A DNA stretch of 64,000 bases. Source: PoT sp049331405. GTDB taxonomy: Bacteria; Planctomycetota; Planctomycetia; Isosphaerales; Isosphaeraceae. The position numbers and the translations under genes were made by a program. Below the pieces are notes generated by a model. The model was not told where the DNA came from. It ran no database searches and worked only from the letters and a program-made list of their open reading frames with translations. The stretch covers positions 5,022,001 through 5,086,000 of the forward strand of contig NZ_CP186274.1 of NCBI RefSeq assembly GCF_049331405.1. Reading direction: 5' to 3'. Positions 10,435 through 20,200 of the stretch are shown here, in pieces (positions within the stretch are counted from its first letter, which is position 1; every line of letters starts with the position of its first letter).

Positions 10435-10842
10435 ATGGCCGTCAAGTCCGCCAAGCGTGAGTCCGCCACCCCGAAGGCCGCCGCCCCGGCCGCCCCCGCC
10501 TCGCAGGTCTCCGAGCAGTCCGTCCGCGAGCTCGTCCAGGTCTTCCGCCTCCTGAGCGATGAGACCCGCCTCCGCATCCTGTTCTACCTGGTCCGCAACC
10601 AGGAGCTGCACGTCACGGACCTCTGCGACCGCCTCGGCCAGAGCCAGCCGGCCGTCAGCCACCACCTGGCCCTGCTCCGCGTCTCGGGCCTCATCGAAGC
10701 CCGCCGCGAAGGCAAGCACAACTTCTACAGCGTCCGCTCCGAGGCCTTCGGCGACCTGCTCGTCAGCCTCTTCTCGGCGACCGGCGAGATCCCCAAGCGC
10801 GTCAAGTTCCACGACTTCACGCTCCAGTACACCGGCGGCTGA
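10435..10842 (+). CDS. ArsR-family winged-helix transcriptional regulator
   Basis: 135 residues: a Lys/Ala/Pro-rich tail (1-24), then an ArsR-type winged helix (about 27-110). LLSDETRLRILFYLV is helix 1-2, and VTDLCDRLGQSQPAVSHHLA is the helix-turn-helix with the S-x-x-S-x-H-L pattern of DNA recognition. The metal-sensing CxCxxC box of ArsR/SmtB is missing: only one Cys is present in the alpha3 region. It may therefore respond to something other than a thiophilic metal, or be a constitutive repressor. The ATG follows CAGGAGCC. It is monocistronic, with a strong terminator directly downstream. The basic Ala-rich tail resembles nonspecific DNA-binding tails. Confidence 0.9.
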   Translation: MAVKSAKRESATPKAAAPAAPASQVSEQSVRELVQVFRLLSDETRLRILFYLVRNQELHVTDLCDRLGQSQPAVSHHLALLRVSGLIEARREGKHNFYSVRSEAFGDLLVSLFSATGEIPKRVKFHDFTLQYTGG

Positions 10843-10854
10843 GATCGCCAGTCC

Positions 10855-10884
10855 GTGGGGGGCTAATCGCCCCCCGCATGTTTT
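10855..10884 (+). terminator. Rho-independent terminator of the arsR-type gene
   Basis: Perfect 7-bp G/C stem GGGGGGC (10857-10863) and GCCCCCC (10869-10875) with loop TAATC, extended by a T-G and a G-C pair and followed closely by TTTT (10881-10884). It starts 13 bases after the stop codon. Confidence 0.85.
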
Positions 10885-11360
10885 GTCCGTCGAAGATCTT
10901 CCCCGGTTGGTCTATTCCTGGCTCCAGTCACTCTCCGGGTTGGAGCCGTTGATTTTCCGCAACACAGCTTGCCTCGACGCTCGGCCTGATCTCCCTGCCC
11001 ACCCTCTTCCCCCACCCGTCGAGCGCGCGGACTCACCTAATCTCCAGTCCGGTGGAAGACTCTCGTCATGCTGGCAGCGAGAATCACACGAGAGAAATGC
11101 GAGAACCGGGGGCACCTGGCGCAGGAAGTAAACTGCACAGGCGAAGCTGCTTGGGATGGGCGCGCAAGAAATCGGACGACCTGCCAGAGGTCGTCCGCGT
11201 TGTTTCATGTTGGTAATCGAGCCCCGCTCCTCACCTCATCGTCAGGAACCGGGGAAAGGCCGAAGGCTTGGCCGATCGACTCGGGAGACGCGATGGCAAC
11301 TTTTTTACCCGACGGGAAAAAGCCAGGCCGACGCTCCGTCGATTCTCGAGGAAGTGTTCG
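10885..11360. other. Intergenic, no feature seen
   Basis: Between the terminator and the 3' end of the small minus-strand gene at 11361. Short overlapping open frames on both strands show no recognisable domain. Confidence 0.35.
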
Positions 11361-11654
11361 TCACTTGGAGGACGGGCTGCATCCGTTAGCCCGGGCGACC
11401 CGGATCGCTTTCACGAGTTGGGTGACACGCTTCCGGTTCGAGTGGGAAACGACGTCTTCGGCGAGCACTCGCTTCAGCAGTACGAGGGCCTCGTCGAGAA
11501 AAAGCTTTAATTCGATACTTTCGTGACGCTCTTGGCACCAGGCTTGAAATAGCTCTTCATTCGCTACCGGATTATACGGCGAGTGCATTCCATCCGAGGC
11601 GGAAATGCCCTCATTAGGGATCGAATCCCACGAGAAGTCGACCTGATAGCTCAT
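11361..11654 (-). CDS. Small hypothetical protein (97 aa)
   Basis: No family recognised. The ATG at 11654 is preceded by GAGGGAG at suitable spacing, whereas the in-frame GTG 21 bases upstream would put that Shine-Dalgarno inside the gene, so I prefer the ATG. The protein begins MSYQVDFSWDSIPNEG and has a helical centre (residues about 33-80: EELFQAWCQERHESIELKLF onward) with heptad-like Leu/Val spacing and a Lys/Arg-rich C-terminal part. It is soluble, with no signal peptide. It stands alone between long non-coding stretches. The good ribosome site and amphipathic helices support a real gene. Confidence 0.55.
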   Translation of the reverse strand: MSYQVDFSWDSIPNEGISASDGMHSPYNPVANEELFQAWCQERHESIELKLFLDEALVLLKRVLAEDVVSHSNRKRVTQLVKAIRVARANGCSPSSK

Positions 11655-12258
11655 CTTAATTGGCTCCCTCGCCACGAGGCGTAATACAAAGACGGACGAC
11701 GACCCAGTTCCTGAGCGTCGGGCGTAGTGGTTTGTATTCCAACCAGCCTACTTGCTAGTTGTCACGGACGCGCCACTTCGCAACGCCCTGTATCAAGACA
11801 TCCTGCAAAAAAAATTAGGCAAGATCGGATTGGCCCCGCCGCAATGGCGAAGTCGATCATCATTAACGGATCAAGTCGAGCCCGGAGGCTTTCAGGCTTC
11901 AAGCGTCCTGCCCTCCCCTCACCCGATCGTCCATTGGTTTGGATTTTGGCTTTGCGACAGCCCGTCGTCAACAACAAAAATCGAAGTCTGCAAGTTCGCT
12001 TTTGCTTGTTTTCACGAGCATTTGCGCCGATACTACCCTTTCTGCTATCCCTCGCAAGCTCTCCGAAATCCCTCAGGGTGTCGCCTTGATGGCAAGGCCC
12101 GTGACTGACAATCGGCGCCGAGCGCCTGGTCGTCGTACTCTTGGTCTGTACCAAGTTTGATAACCGAGGCGATCCAGGGAGTCTGAAACGACGTCACGTT
12201 TCCGCCAGGACCCGCCCGAAACGATTTACGCATTCGTCCATAATGAGAGGTTGACGTC
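11655..12258. other. Intergenic, no feature seen
   Basis: About 600 bases between two divergent small genes. It is open in several frames because of composition, but nothing is recognisable. Base composition drops toward A+T around 11800-12010. Confidence 0.35.
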
Positions 12259-12651
12259 GTGGAACCGACAGTTTCCTACGAACCGATGACCTACCCCGTC
12301 GACGCTCGAGGGCTGGTGGTCGAGCCGATCGGTGCCGACCGACTGCCCGACCAGCGCAACGTCCACTTGGTCATCACCGAACCCGGGTGCATTCGCGGAA
12401 ACCACTACCATCGCCGCGGTTCCGAGATCACCGTCGCCTTCGGCCCCGCCCTCTTCCGCTATCGCTCGGGCGACGCCGTCGAGGATGTCGTCATCCCCGA
12501 GGGGCAGGTTTATCGGTTCATGATCCCGGCGGGGATCGCGCACGCGTTCAAGAACATCGGGCAGTCCCCGATTATCCTCATCGGGTTCAACACCGAAGCA
12601 CACAACCCCGAAGCCCCCGATGTCGTCCGAGACGTCCTGATCGAAGGCTGA
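12259..12651 (+). CDS. Cupin-domain protein (WbjC/CapF C-terminal cupin-like)
   Basis: A 130-residue single-domain cupin. It starts at a GTG preceded by GAGAGG with 8-nt spacing; a downstream ATG at codon 10 is the alternative. The metal-ligand motif GCIRGNHYHRRGSE (about residues 44-57) matches cupin motif 1 (G-x-H-x-H-x...E), and VYRFMIPAGIAHAFKNIG matches motif 2 with its His. The overall pattern resembles the cupin half of UDP-hexose reductase-type enzymes of capsule synthesis (CapF/WbjC) and the sugar 3,4-ketoisomerase group. No sugar-nucleotide gene is adjacent, so the substrate is unknown. Confidence 0.78.
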   Translation: MEPTVSYEPMTYPVDARGLVVEPIGADRLPDQRNVHLVITEPGCIRGNHYHRRGSEITVAFGPALFRYRSGDAVEDVVIPEGQVYRFMIPAGIAHAFKNIGQSPIILIGFNTEAHNPEAPDVVRDVLIEG

Positions 12652-13554
12652 ACGCAACTATTACGCAAATCACCGAGGTTTCCTGCCCCGGCCATCAACC
12701 GCCCATGGCAATAGAGCGATGATCGAATGAGGGGTGGCCGGGCCTCAAAGACAGCTTATCCTCTGATACCCTTGAGATCATCGCCTTTGGATATTTTTTA
12801 ATTCATTTTGTATTTCTTCGTCGTTCCCAGCATCGCCGCAATCTGATCCTCCTCACGGTCTCCGATTGAATCACACGGGCTAATTTTCTTCCTCCCATCG
12901 CAGCCTGCGCCCCCAAAGATCCGCGAGAGTCGGCTGGTATCCGCACGCCTCGCGGAATCGTAAATCCTCGACATGCCCCTCGCTTGCCTCGCATTGCACA
13001 CGAAGGTGCATCCAAATTGACATGTCGAAGCTTCATATCCGACTACTCTGACAATTCACCCGCCACGACCATCTGTAATCACACTCGTCGGCGACTTACG
13101 GCATGCTGATACTGGAGCGTGATTCAGTTCACCACGGCACTCGCACGCTTATCAAAGCCATCACGCCGGCCCAACTTCCAGCTTCATTCTCGTCCCTTAC
13201 CAAGTCGATCCCCGGCGAGCTTACACTCCATGAGTACATGGCTGCCCTCATGGCCGTTACTTCTCGATATTGAATCGACAGACCCACCAACGTTATTCAA
13301 TTAACAACAAAATGAATTAATAAATATTTTCACTTGATAATTCCTTAACTACACCGCCTTTACCCCTTCTCGCCATGGAAAGTCTAATTAAGCGGCTCGC
13401 TATTGGCCGGCGGAATGGCTCCATTCGATGAGCCGGGGCAATCACCTGCCGACGCTGGCCGATATCCTCGGCCTCGGTCGTGGGCTAGAATCTGGCCCGT
13501 CGTGTGAGTGTCGCTCAAGCGAGATCCCAAGGCCGACGAGAGGGAAGACGCCCC
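12652..13554. other. Long intergenic with A+T-rich patches
   Basis: About 900 bases without a supportable gene. Two A+T-rich patches (about 12785-12815 and 13290-13375) contrast with the GC-rich surroundings; the second lies upstream of the esterase/SMP-30 gene and may hold its promoter. No repeats or hairpins stood out. Confidence 0.4.
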
Positions 13555-15297
13555 ATGCCAGGTATTAGCCGACGAACGGTCGCACCGCTGCTCCTTTGCT
13601 TGTTCGCCAGCGTCACGCCGCAAGGCTTCGGGTCCGCACCCGAGCCGACGCAGGAGATCCCCAAGGGGGAAGTGACCAGGCACGTCTTCGAGGCGAGCAA
13701 GATCTTCCCCGGGACGGTCCGCGACTACTGGGTCTACGTGCCCAAGCAGTACGACCCGACCAAGCCCGCCTGCGTCTACATCAGTCAGGACGGGATCCAG
13801 TACAAGGCGCCCGAGGTCTTCGACTCCCTCATCGCCAAGAAGGAGATCCCCATCGTCATCGGCGTCTTCGTGATGCACGGGCGGGTCAAGGCCCCGTCGA
13901 ACGCGGCCCTCGACCGGTTCAATCGGAGCTACGAATACGACGGCCTCGGCGACAACTACGCCCGGTTCCTCCTCGAGGAGATCCTGCCGGAGGTCGAGAA
14001 GCTGTCCACCTCGGACGGCCGCCCGATCAAGCTCTCGAAGTCCGGCAACGACCGCTGCATCGCCGGCTCGAGCAGCGGCGCCATCGCCGCATTCACGGCC
14101 GCCTGGGAGCGCCCGGACGACTTCCGGCGCGTCTTCAGCACGATCGGGACCTACGTCGGATTGCGCGGGGGCAATGAGTATCCGACCCTCGTGCGCAAAT
14201 ATGAGCCGAAGCCGCTGCGTATCTTCCTCCAGGACGGGGATTCCGACCTGAACATCTATGGGGGGGATTGGTGGATGGCCAACCAGGAGATGGAGCGTGC
14301 GCTCGTCTTCGCCGGGTACGAGGTCAACCACGCCTGGGGCAAAGGGGGACACAACGGCGAGCACGGCACGGCCCTCTTCCCCGACGCCATGCGCTGGCTC
14401 TGGAAGGACTGGCCCGCCCCGATCAAGGCAGGCGCAGGGTCGAGCCAGCTCCGCGAGATCCTGATCCCGGGAGAGGGATGGACCCTCGTCGGCGAGGGGT
14501 ACAAATTCACCGAGGGCCCGATCGCCAACGCCCAGGGCGAGCTCTTCTTCTCCGACATCCCCAACAGCAAGTCGTACAAGGTCGGCCTCGACGGCCAGGT
14601 CAGCACCTACCTCGAAGACACGCAGAAGGGGAACGGCCAGGCCTTCGGCCCCGACGGTCGGCTCTACGTCGCGGCCACGGGGACGAGCAGGATCCTCGCC
14701 TTCGGCCCGGACCGCAAGCCGACGGTCATCGCCGAAGGGTTCCGCCCCAACGACCTCGTCGTTCGCCACGACGGCAGCATTTACGCGACCAACCCCGGCC
14801 AGAACGCGAATGAGCCGGGCCGAGTCTGGTACATCAGCCCGAAGGGAGAGTCGAAGGAGGTCGACACCGGCCTCAAGTTCCCCAACGGCGTCACGCTCTC
14901 CCCCGACCAGTCGCTCCTCTACGTTGCCGAGTTCCGCTCGCACTGGGTCTACAGCTTCCAGATCCAGCCCGACGGGTCGCTGGCCTACAAGCAGCGCTAT
15001 TTCCACCTGCACGTCCCCGACTCGGCCGACGACAGCGCGGCGGACGGGATGCGGGTCGATCGCGACGGCCGGCTCTACGTGGCAACGCGCATGGGGATCC
15101 AGGTCTGCGACCAGGCCGGGCGGGTGAACTGCATCATCCCGACCCCCAACGGGAAGATCGCCAGCCTGGGGTTCGGCGGCAAGGATTTCGACATCCTTTT
15201 CGCAACCTGCGGTGATCGCGTCTACAAGCGTAAGGTCAAGGTCAAGGGGGCCAACGCCTTCGAGGCCCCGATCAAGCCGGCCGCCCCGCGACTCTGA
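13555..15297 (+). CDS. Secreted esterase fused to SMP-30/gluconolactonase propeller
   Basis: A 580-residue exported fusion. A signal peptide covers about 1-27 (SRRTVAPLLLCLFASV). Residues about 40-290 are an esterase-D/enterochelin-esterase-like alpha/beta hydrolase with nucleophile elbow AGSSSG (Ser173) and a late His in WGKGGHNGEHG. Residues about 300-570 are an SMP-30/gluconolactonase/LRE beta-propeller (EGPIANAQGELFFSDIPNSK, FPNGVTLSPDQSLLYVAEF, DGMRVDRDGRLYVAT). The start ATG follows AGGGAAG; a GTG 51 bases upstream would hide the signal peptide. The pairing suggests sequential hydrolysis, for example removal of an acyl or phenolic ester from a sugar followed by lactone opening, but that is inference. 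Confidence 0.85.
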   Translation: MPGISRRTVAPLLLCLFASVTPQGFGSAPEPTQEIPKGEVTRHVFEASKIFPGTVRDYWVYVPKQYDPTKPACVYISQDGIQYKAPEVFDSLIAKKEIPIVIGVFVMHGRVKAPSNAALDRFNRSYEYDGLGDNYARFLLEEILPEVEKLSTSDGRPIKLSKSGNDRCIAGSSSGAIAAFTAAWERPDDFRRVFSTIGTYVGLRGGNEYPTLVRKYEPKPLRIFLQDGDSDLNIYGGDWWMANQEMERALVFAGYEVNHAWGKGGHNGEHGTALFPDAMRWLWKDWPAPIKAGAGSSQLREILIPGEGWTLVGEGYKFTEGPIANAQGELFFSDIPNSKSYKVGLDGQVSTYLEDTQKGNGQAFGPDGRLYVAATGTSRILAFGPDRKPTVIAEGFRPNDLVVRHDGSIYATNPGQNANEPGRVWYISPKGESKEVDTGLKFPNGVTLSPDQSLLYVAEFRSHWVYSFQIQPDGSLAYKQRYFHLHVPDSADDSAADGMRVDRDGRLYVATRMGIQVCDQAGRVNCIIPTPNGKIASLGFGGKDFDILFATCGDRVYKRKVKVKGANAFEAPIKPAAPRL

Positions 15298-15813
15298 TCC
15301 CCGGATTACCGGTCATCCGCGAAGGCCTCCGGCATATATGAGCCCGAGGCCTTCGACCGGGAGCCTCGCGAGGAACTCGCCGGTAATCGTCAGTCACTCG
15401 GCAGTCAAAGCGCACTCTTCGCCAATCCAACTTTCATCATCATATTTTTTAACCTTCATAATAATCGCCCCAAATATTACTGAAATCCAGAGTGGGGAAA
15501 CCGAACCCCGAACGTGCTCTCGCCGAGGGAAGATGGCCGCTCTCTCGTATGGCCATAATCTCCACGACGCGCATCAAACCTCGCAGGAGTCGCCACAGAG
15601 CGGTCATTTGAGCGACGGCCTGGCATTCCTTTGATGGCCTTCGTGGCGTTCTGTATGGCACAATAGATTTGAGGAGGTTGCGCCCTGGCGGGCGTCGGCC
15701 GCGTACGAATTCGGGTTACCGCGCTTGTCCCGTGGTGCCAAGACGATCATCATGGACAAATGCTGGTCGGACGGTCGCCGGCCTCACCCTTAACGGAAAA
15801 GCTAGCCGAACCG
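15298..15813. other. Intergenic with nested inverted repeats near its start
   Basis: About 516 bases. Just after the stop codon, CGAAGGCCTC (15320-15329) pairs with GAGGCCTTCG (15346-15355) inside a longer-range pair GATTACCGG (15304-15312) with CCGGTAATC (15380-15388). No T tract follows. The rest, up to the response-regulator start, shows no gene; 15430-15480 is A+T-rich. Confidence 0.5.
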
Positions 15814-17274
15814 ATGGCCACACCCAAGACGCCGCTCATCCTCATCGCCGACGACGACCCGAATGTATTGAAGGCGTTGAAGTTCCACCTGGAAAGCTGG
15901 GGATGCCGCGTCGCCCTGGCCATCGACAAGGGGCAGCTCTACCGCGAGCTCGATCGGGAACCCGCCTCCGTCTTGCTCCTGGACGTCCGCTTCGGCGAGC
16001 ACGACGGGGTAGAGGTGCTCCGCGACCTCGTGAGCAAATCCCCCAACCTCGTCATCATCATGATGACGGCGTATGGGACGATCGACAGCGCCGTCGCCGC
16101 CATGAAGCTCGGGGCGACCGACTACCTCACGAAGCCCCCCGACCTGAACCGGCTCAAGGTCCTCATCGGCGACGCGATCGCCAAGGCGACCGCGACGGCC
16201 TCGGCCGCGGAAAAGGTCCGGTCGACTTCGAAATCGACGGCTGGACCCCCCGGGACCGAGGCCCCCAAGGGCCCCTTGATCGTGGGGAACGGCCCGGCGA
16301 TCCAGAGGCTCCGCACCCTCATCGCCAGCGTGGCGCCGACCGACGCCACGGTCCTGATCCTGGGCGAGAGCGGCACGGGCAAGGAAGTGGCGGCTCGCTC
16401 GATCCACGCCCAGTCGCGCCGGAAGGACGCGCCGTTCATCGCCCTGAACATGGCGGCCCTGCCCCGTGAGCTCGTCGAAAGCACCCTTTTCGGCCATGAG
16501 AAAGGGGCCTTCACCGGCGCCGATCAGCCGCAGCAGGGGTCGGTCGAGGCGGCCGACCAGGGGACCCTCTTCCTCGACGAAATCGGCGAGATGGATGTCG
16601 GCCTCCAGTCGAAGCTCCTGCGCTTCCTCCAGGAGCGGACCTTCCAGCGGGTCGGTTCGAGCAAGGAGCGGTCCGTCGACGTCCGGATCATCGCGGCGAC
16701 CAATCGCGACCCCCACGAGCAGGTCCGCAAGGGGCAGCTCCGCGAGGACCTCTACTATCGCTTGAATGTCGTCCCCTTGATTCTGCCCCCGTTGCGGGAT
16801 CGCCGCGAGGACATCGGCAAGCTGGCCGAGCACTTCCTCGCCCGGGTCGCCGCCCGATATGGCCGCGCCTTCGACGGGTTCTCGCCCGAGGCCTTGCACG
16901 CCCTCTCGCAGTACGACTGGCCGGGGAACATCCGGCAACTCGAGAATATGGTCGAGCGCCTCGGCATCTTCAGCACGGGGCCGATCATCGGCCTCGACGC
17001 CATCCCGCCCGAGATCCTGAACCCCTCCTCGGCGCCCTACCAGCCGATTTCGTCGATGTCGACGCCCAGCGACTCGATCCCGGTCGCCTCGGACCTCACT
17101 CCCGGGTCGGAAGGGGACGAGCCCTTGCGACCGATCGACCAGATCGAGAAGCAGGCGATCGAGGACGCCCTGAGGCGCTCGCGAGGGAACGTGCGCGAGG
17201 CCGCCAGGACGCTAGGGTTGGGGCAGGCGACCGTCTATCGCAAGATCAAACGGTATGGGATTCACCTGGGCTGA
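15814..17274 (+). CDS. Sigma-54-dependent response regulator (NtrC family)
   Basis: 486 residues. The receiver domain (about 8-122) has acidic pocket DDD at 13-15, phospho-acceptor Asp57 in LLLDVRF, Thr85 and Lys107. The AAA+ sigma-54 activator domain (about 155-395) has Walker A GESGTGKE (184-191), the sigma-54-contacting GAFTGA loop (231-236) and Walker B GTLFLDEIGEM (250-260). A Fis-type helix-turn-helix (about 448-486, ending RKIKRYGIHLG) binds enhancer sites. It activates transcription from sigma-54 promoters when phosphorylated. A second ATG 54 bases upstream is possible. Its 3' end overlaps the convergent histidine kinase by 29 bases, and the kinase is the obvious candidate partner. 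Confidence 0.94.
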   Translation: MATPKTPLILIADDDPNVLKALKFHLESWGCRVALAIDKGQLYRELDREPASVLLLDVRFGEHDGVEVLRDLVSKSPNLVIIMMTAYGTIDSAVAAMKLGATDYLTKPPDLNRLKVLIGDAIAKATATASAAEKVRSTSKSTAGPPGTEAPKGPLIVGNGPAIQRLRTLIASVAPTDATVLILGESGTGKEVAARSIHAQSRRKDAPFIALNMAALPRELVESTLFGHEKGAFTGADQPQQGSVEAADQGTLFLDEIGEMDVGLQSKLLRFLQERTFQRVGSSKERSVDVRIIAATNRDPHEQVRKGQLREDLYYRLNVVPLILPPLRDRREDIGKLAEHFLARVAARYGRAFDGFSPEALHALSQYDWPGNIRQLENMVERLGIFSTGPIIGLDAIPPEILNPSSAPYQPISSMSTPSDSIPVASDLTPGSEGDEPLRPIDQIEKQAIEDALRRSRGNVREAARTLGLGQATVYRKIKRYGIHLG

Positions 17275-20200
17275 CGCCCGTCGAGAGCGCCAGGCCTCGC
17301 TCAATGCGACGGATCACCCCCACGACTTCCTCGGCGAGCGCGCCGATCAGGTCGCGCTCCCGCTGCTCCCGGATCGCGTCCTCGAGCAGGCCGGCGATCT
17401 CGCTGAGTTCCGAGTAGCCGTACATCCCGCCGCTCCCCTTGAGGTTGTGCGCGGCGGCGCCGAGCGAGTCGAGCCGGCCCCCCTCGGCGTGGCCCTGGAG
17501 CTCGGGGATCCGGAGTTTCAGGTCGTCGACATAGTCCCTGACGAGTTCCATGAAGCCCGGGTCGCCGGCGAATTCCGAGACCAGGGGAGAATCGTCGTGG
17601 GACGACCATTCGGCGGAGTTGCTGGAGAACATATCGTTGGCCTCGTCCCTGGTGGCATCGCCGCCCGGCTCGAGGTGACGACGCAGGGTGGCTGAAAGCC
17701 GTTCCCACTCGACGGGCTTCCGGAGGTAGTCGTCGCAACCCGCCGCGTAACATTTCTCCGCGTCCCCGGTCAGTGCGTGGGCGGTCAGGGCGACGATCGG
17801 CCTCGAGTAGCCTCGTTTCCGAAGCAGGCGCGTGGCGGCATAGCCGTCGAGCTCGGGCATCTGCATGTCCATCAAGATCAGATCGTAATGGCAGGAGGTG
17901 GCCATGTCGACCGCCGCCCGGCCATTCTCGGCAATCTCGATCTCGAGCCCGAGCCGCTCCAAATAATATGAAACCACGCGCTGATTGTCTCGGCTGTCCT
18001 CCACCAGCAGGAGCCGGCCGCGGAGAGGGCCGATCAGGGAGTCGTCCATGGCCGACCTCGTCCCGATGACGGCGAAGAGGTCGTCGTCGGTGTTGAACAA
18101 CTCCTCGACGGAGTCGACCTTCACCGGGAGTCTAAGGGTGAAACAGCTGCCGACCCCCACCTCGCTCTCGACGGAGATGTGGCCGCCGAGGCTTTCGGCG
18201 AGGCGCTGGGAGATGTAGAGGCCCAGCCCCGTGCCGCCGAAGACGCGTGTGTGCGAGCTGTCCGCCTGGTAGAAGGGGGTGAACAGGTGGGCGACCTGCT
18301 CGGCCGTCATGCCGATCCCCTGGTCGCGGACCCCGATGACGAGGTTACCCACCGATCGGACCGACGGGGACTCGATCCCGAGCTTCACCGAGACCGTCCC
18401 CGTGCTCGTGAACTTGATGGCGTTGCCGATCAGGTTGAAGAGGATCTGACGCAATCGGGTGGGATCCGTCTCGAACTGGCGAGGGATCGGCCCCTCGGCG
18501 CTCGCGACCAGCTCGATCCCCTTCCCCCGTGCCTGGACATTCAATGACGAGAGGACCTCGGCCATGATCGCCGCGGGCGAGGCCGTCGTGATCTCGGGCT
18601 CGGCCCGCTCGGCCTCGAGCTTGGAGAGGTCGAGGAGGTTGTTGATGATCTGGAGCAGGTGCTCGCCGTTGCGGCTGATCGTCTGCAAGGCCATCGTCCG
18701 CAGGCTCTCGGGCAGCGAGCGGTCCTGGAGCATGTCGCTCGAGCCGAGGATCGCCGTCAGCGGCGTCCGGATCTCATGGCTCATGTTCGCCAGGAACTCG
18801 CTCTTAGCGCGGCTGCCGGCCTCGGCGGCGTCCCTGGCCCGGGTCAGTTCTTGTTCCACGCGGGTCCGCTCCGTCACGTCGCGAAGGATTGCCGCCAGGC
18901 AGAGTGGCGGGGCGTTCTCCGCCTCTCGGACCAGGAAGAGGTTGATCTGCACGTCGACCCGGGCCGATCCCAGCGACCCGAGGAGTTGCCCCGAGCCGAC
19001 CCAGTGCCCGTCCCTGGCGACGGCCGGTAGGGCCTCGTTCTCGATGACGGCCCGGGTCGAGTCGTCGAGGAATTCGGCGATCGTCCGCGCCGGCAAGGGG
19101 CCTCGGCCCTCGAGGCCGACGAGGGCCCGGCCGGCGGGGTTGATGTAGTTGACCTTGCCGTCGGCGTCGGCCATGGCGATGAAGTCGCCGCTGTTCTCGA
19201 CGAGGGCGGCGAACATCCGCACGCGACCTTCGGTCCGCCTGCGCTCGGTGATGTCGACGGTCACGCCGATCACGCCGCGATCCTCGCCGGCCGGCCCCCG
19301 GAGCGGCGAATAGTGCCCTTCGAGGAAGGCCCCGTTCATCTCCGCACACTCGATGAAGGCCTCGCCCTTGAGGGCGCGGGCGAGGTCGCTGAGGACCTTG
19401 GGGTGCTCGGCGTAGAGGTCGTGGATCGACCGGCCGACGACGCCGTTCGAAGTCATGCCGAGAGTCCCGAGCGCCCTGCCTTCGGCGAGCGTGACGACCC
19501 CCTTCGGGTCGAGGGTGAAGAGGAGGACGGGGGCCTCGTTCATGACCGTCCGCAGCCGCTCCTCGCTGTCTCGGAGTTGATCCTCGGCGCGGCGGCGGCG
19601 GAGGAACTCGCCGATCTGCGAGCCGAGGCTCGCCATCGTGGCGGTCAGCGCGGCGTCGCTCGAAACGGTCTCGGTCGTGAAGAAAGTCATGACGCCGAGG
19701 AAGTTGCCGCCGTCGGCGATCGGGAACCCGAACCCGCTGCGGAGGCCCGACGCGATGGCGGGGGCGGTCGGCAAGAACTGGGGGTCGTGCGTCAGATCCT
19801 CGACCCACCACGAAGACGGCCCCTCCGCCCAGATCCGGCCAGGCAACCCCTGCCCCTTCGTGAAGGCATACCGCTGCGAGATCCGCTCGAAAGCTCGCAG
19901 GGCGGGCAGTGGGCCACGCCAGGTTCTGGCCAACTTAAGCAGCTTCGTCGACTCTTCGAGGGCCCAGTATTCGCCGAGCTCGAAGCCGAGGCCCCGGGTG
20001 ATGGCCTCGAGGCAGCCGGCGATCGCCCCCGCCTCGTCCTTGACCTCGGCCAGGACGCGTAGCGTGTCGAACTGCGTGGCAAGGCGACGTTCGGCCCGAC
20101 GCTGTTCGGTCACGTCGATCCCGGTGCGGACGACCGACTTGATCGAGCCGTCGGGGGCGAGGACGGCTTTATCCGTCCAGGTGATGATCCTGCGTCCCCG

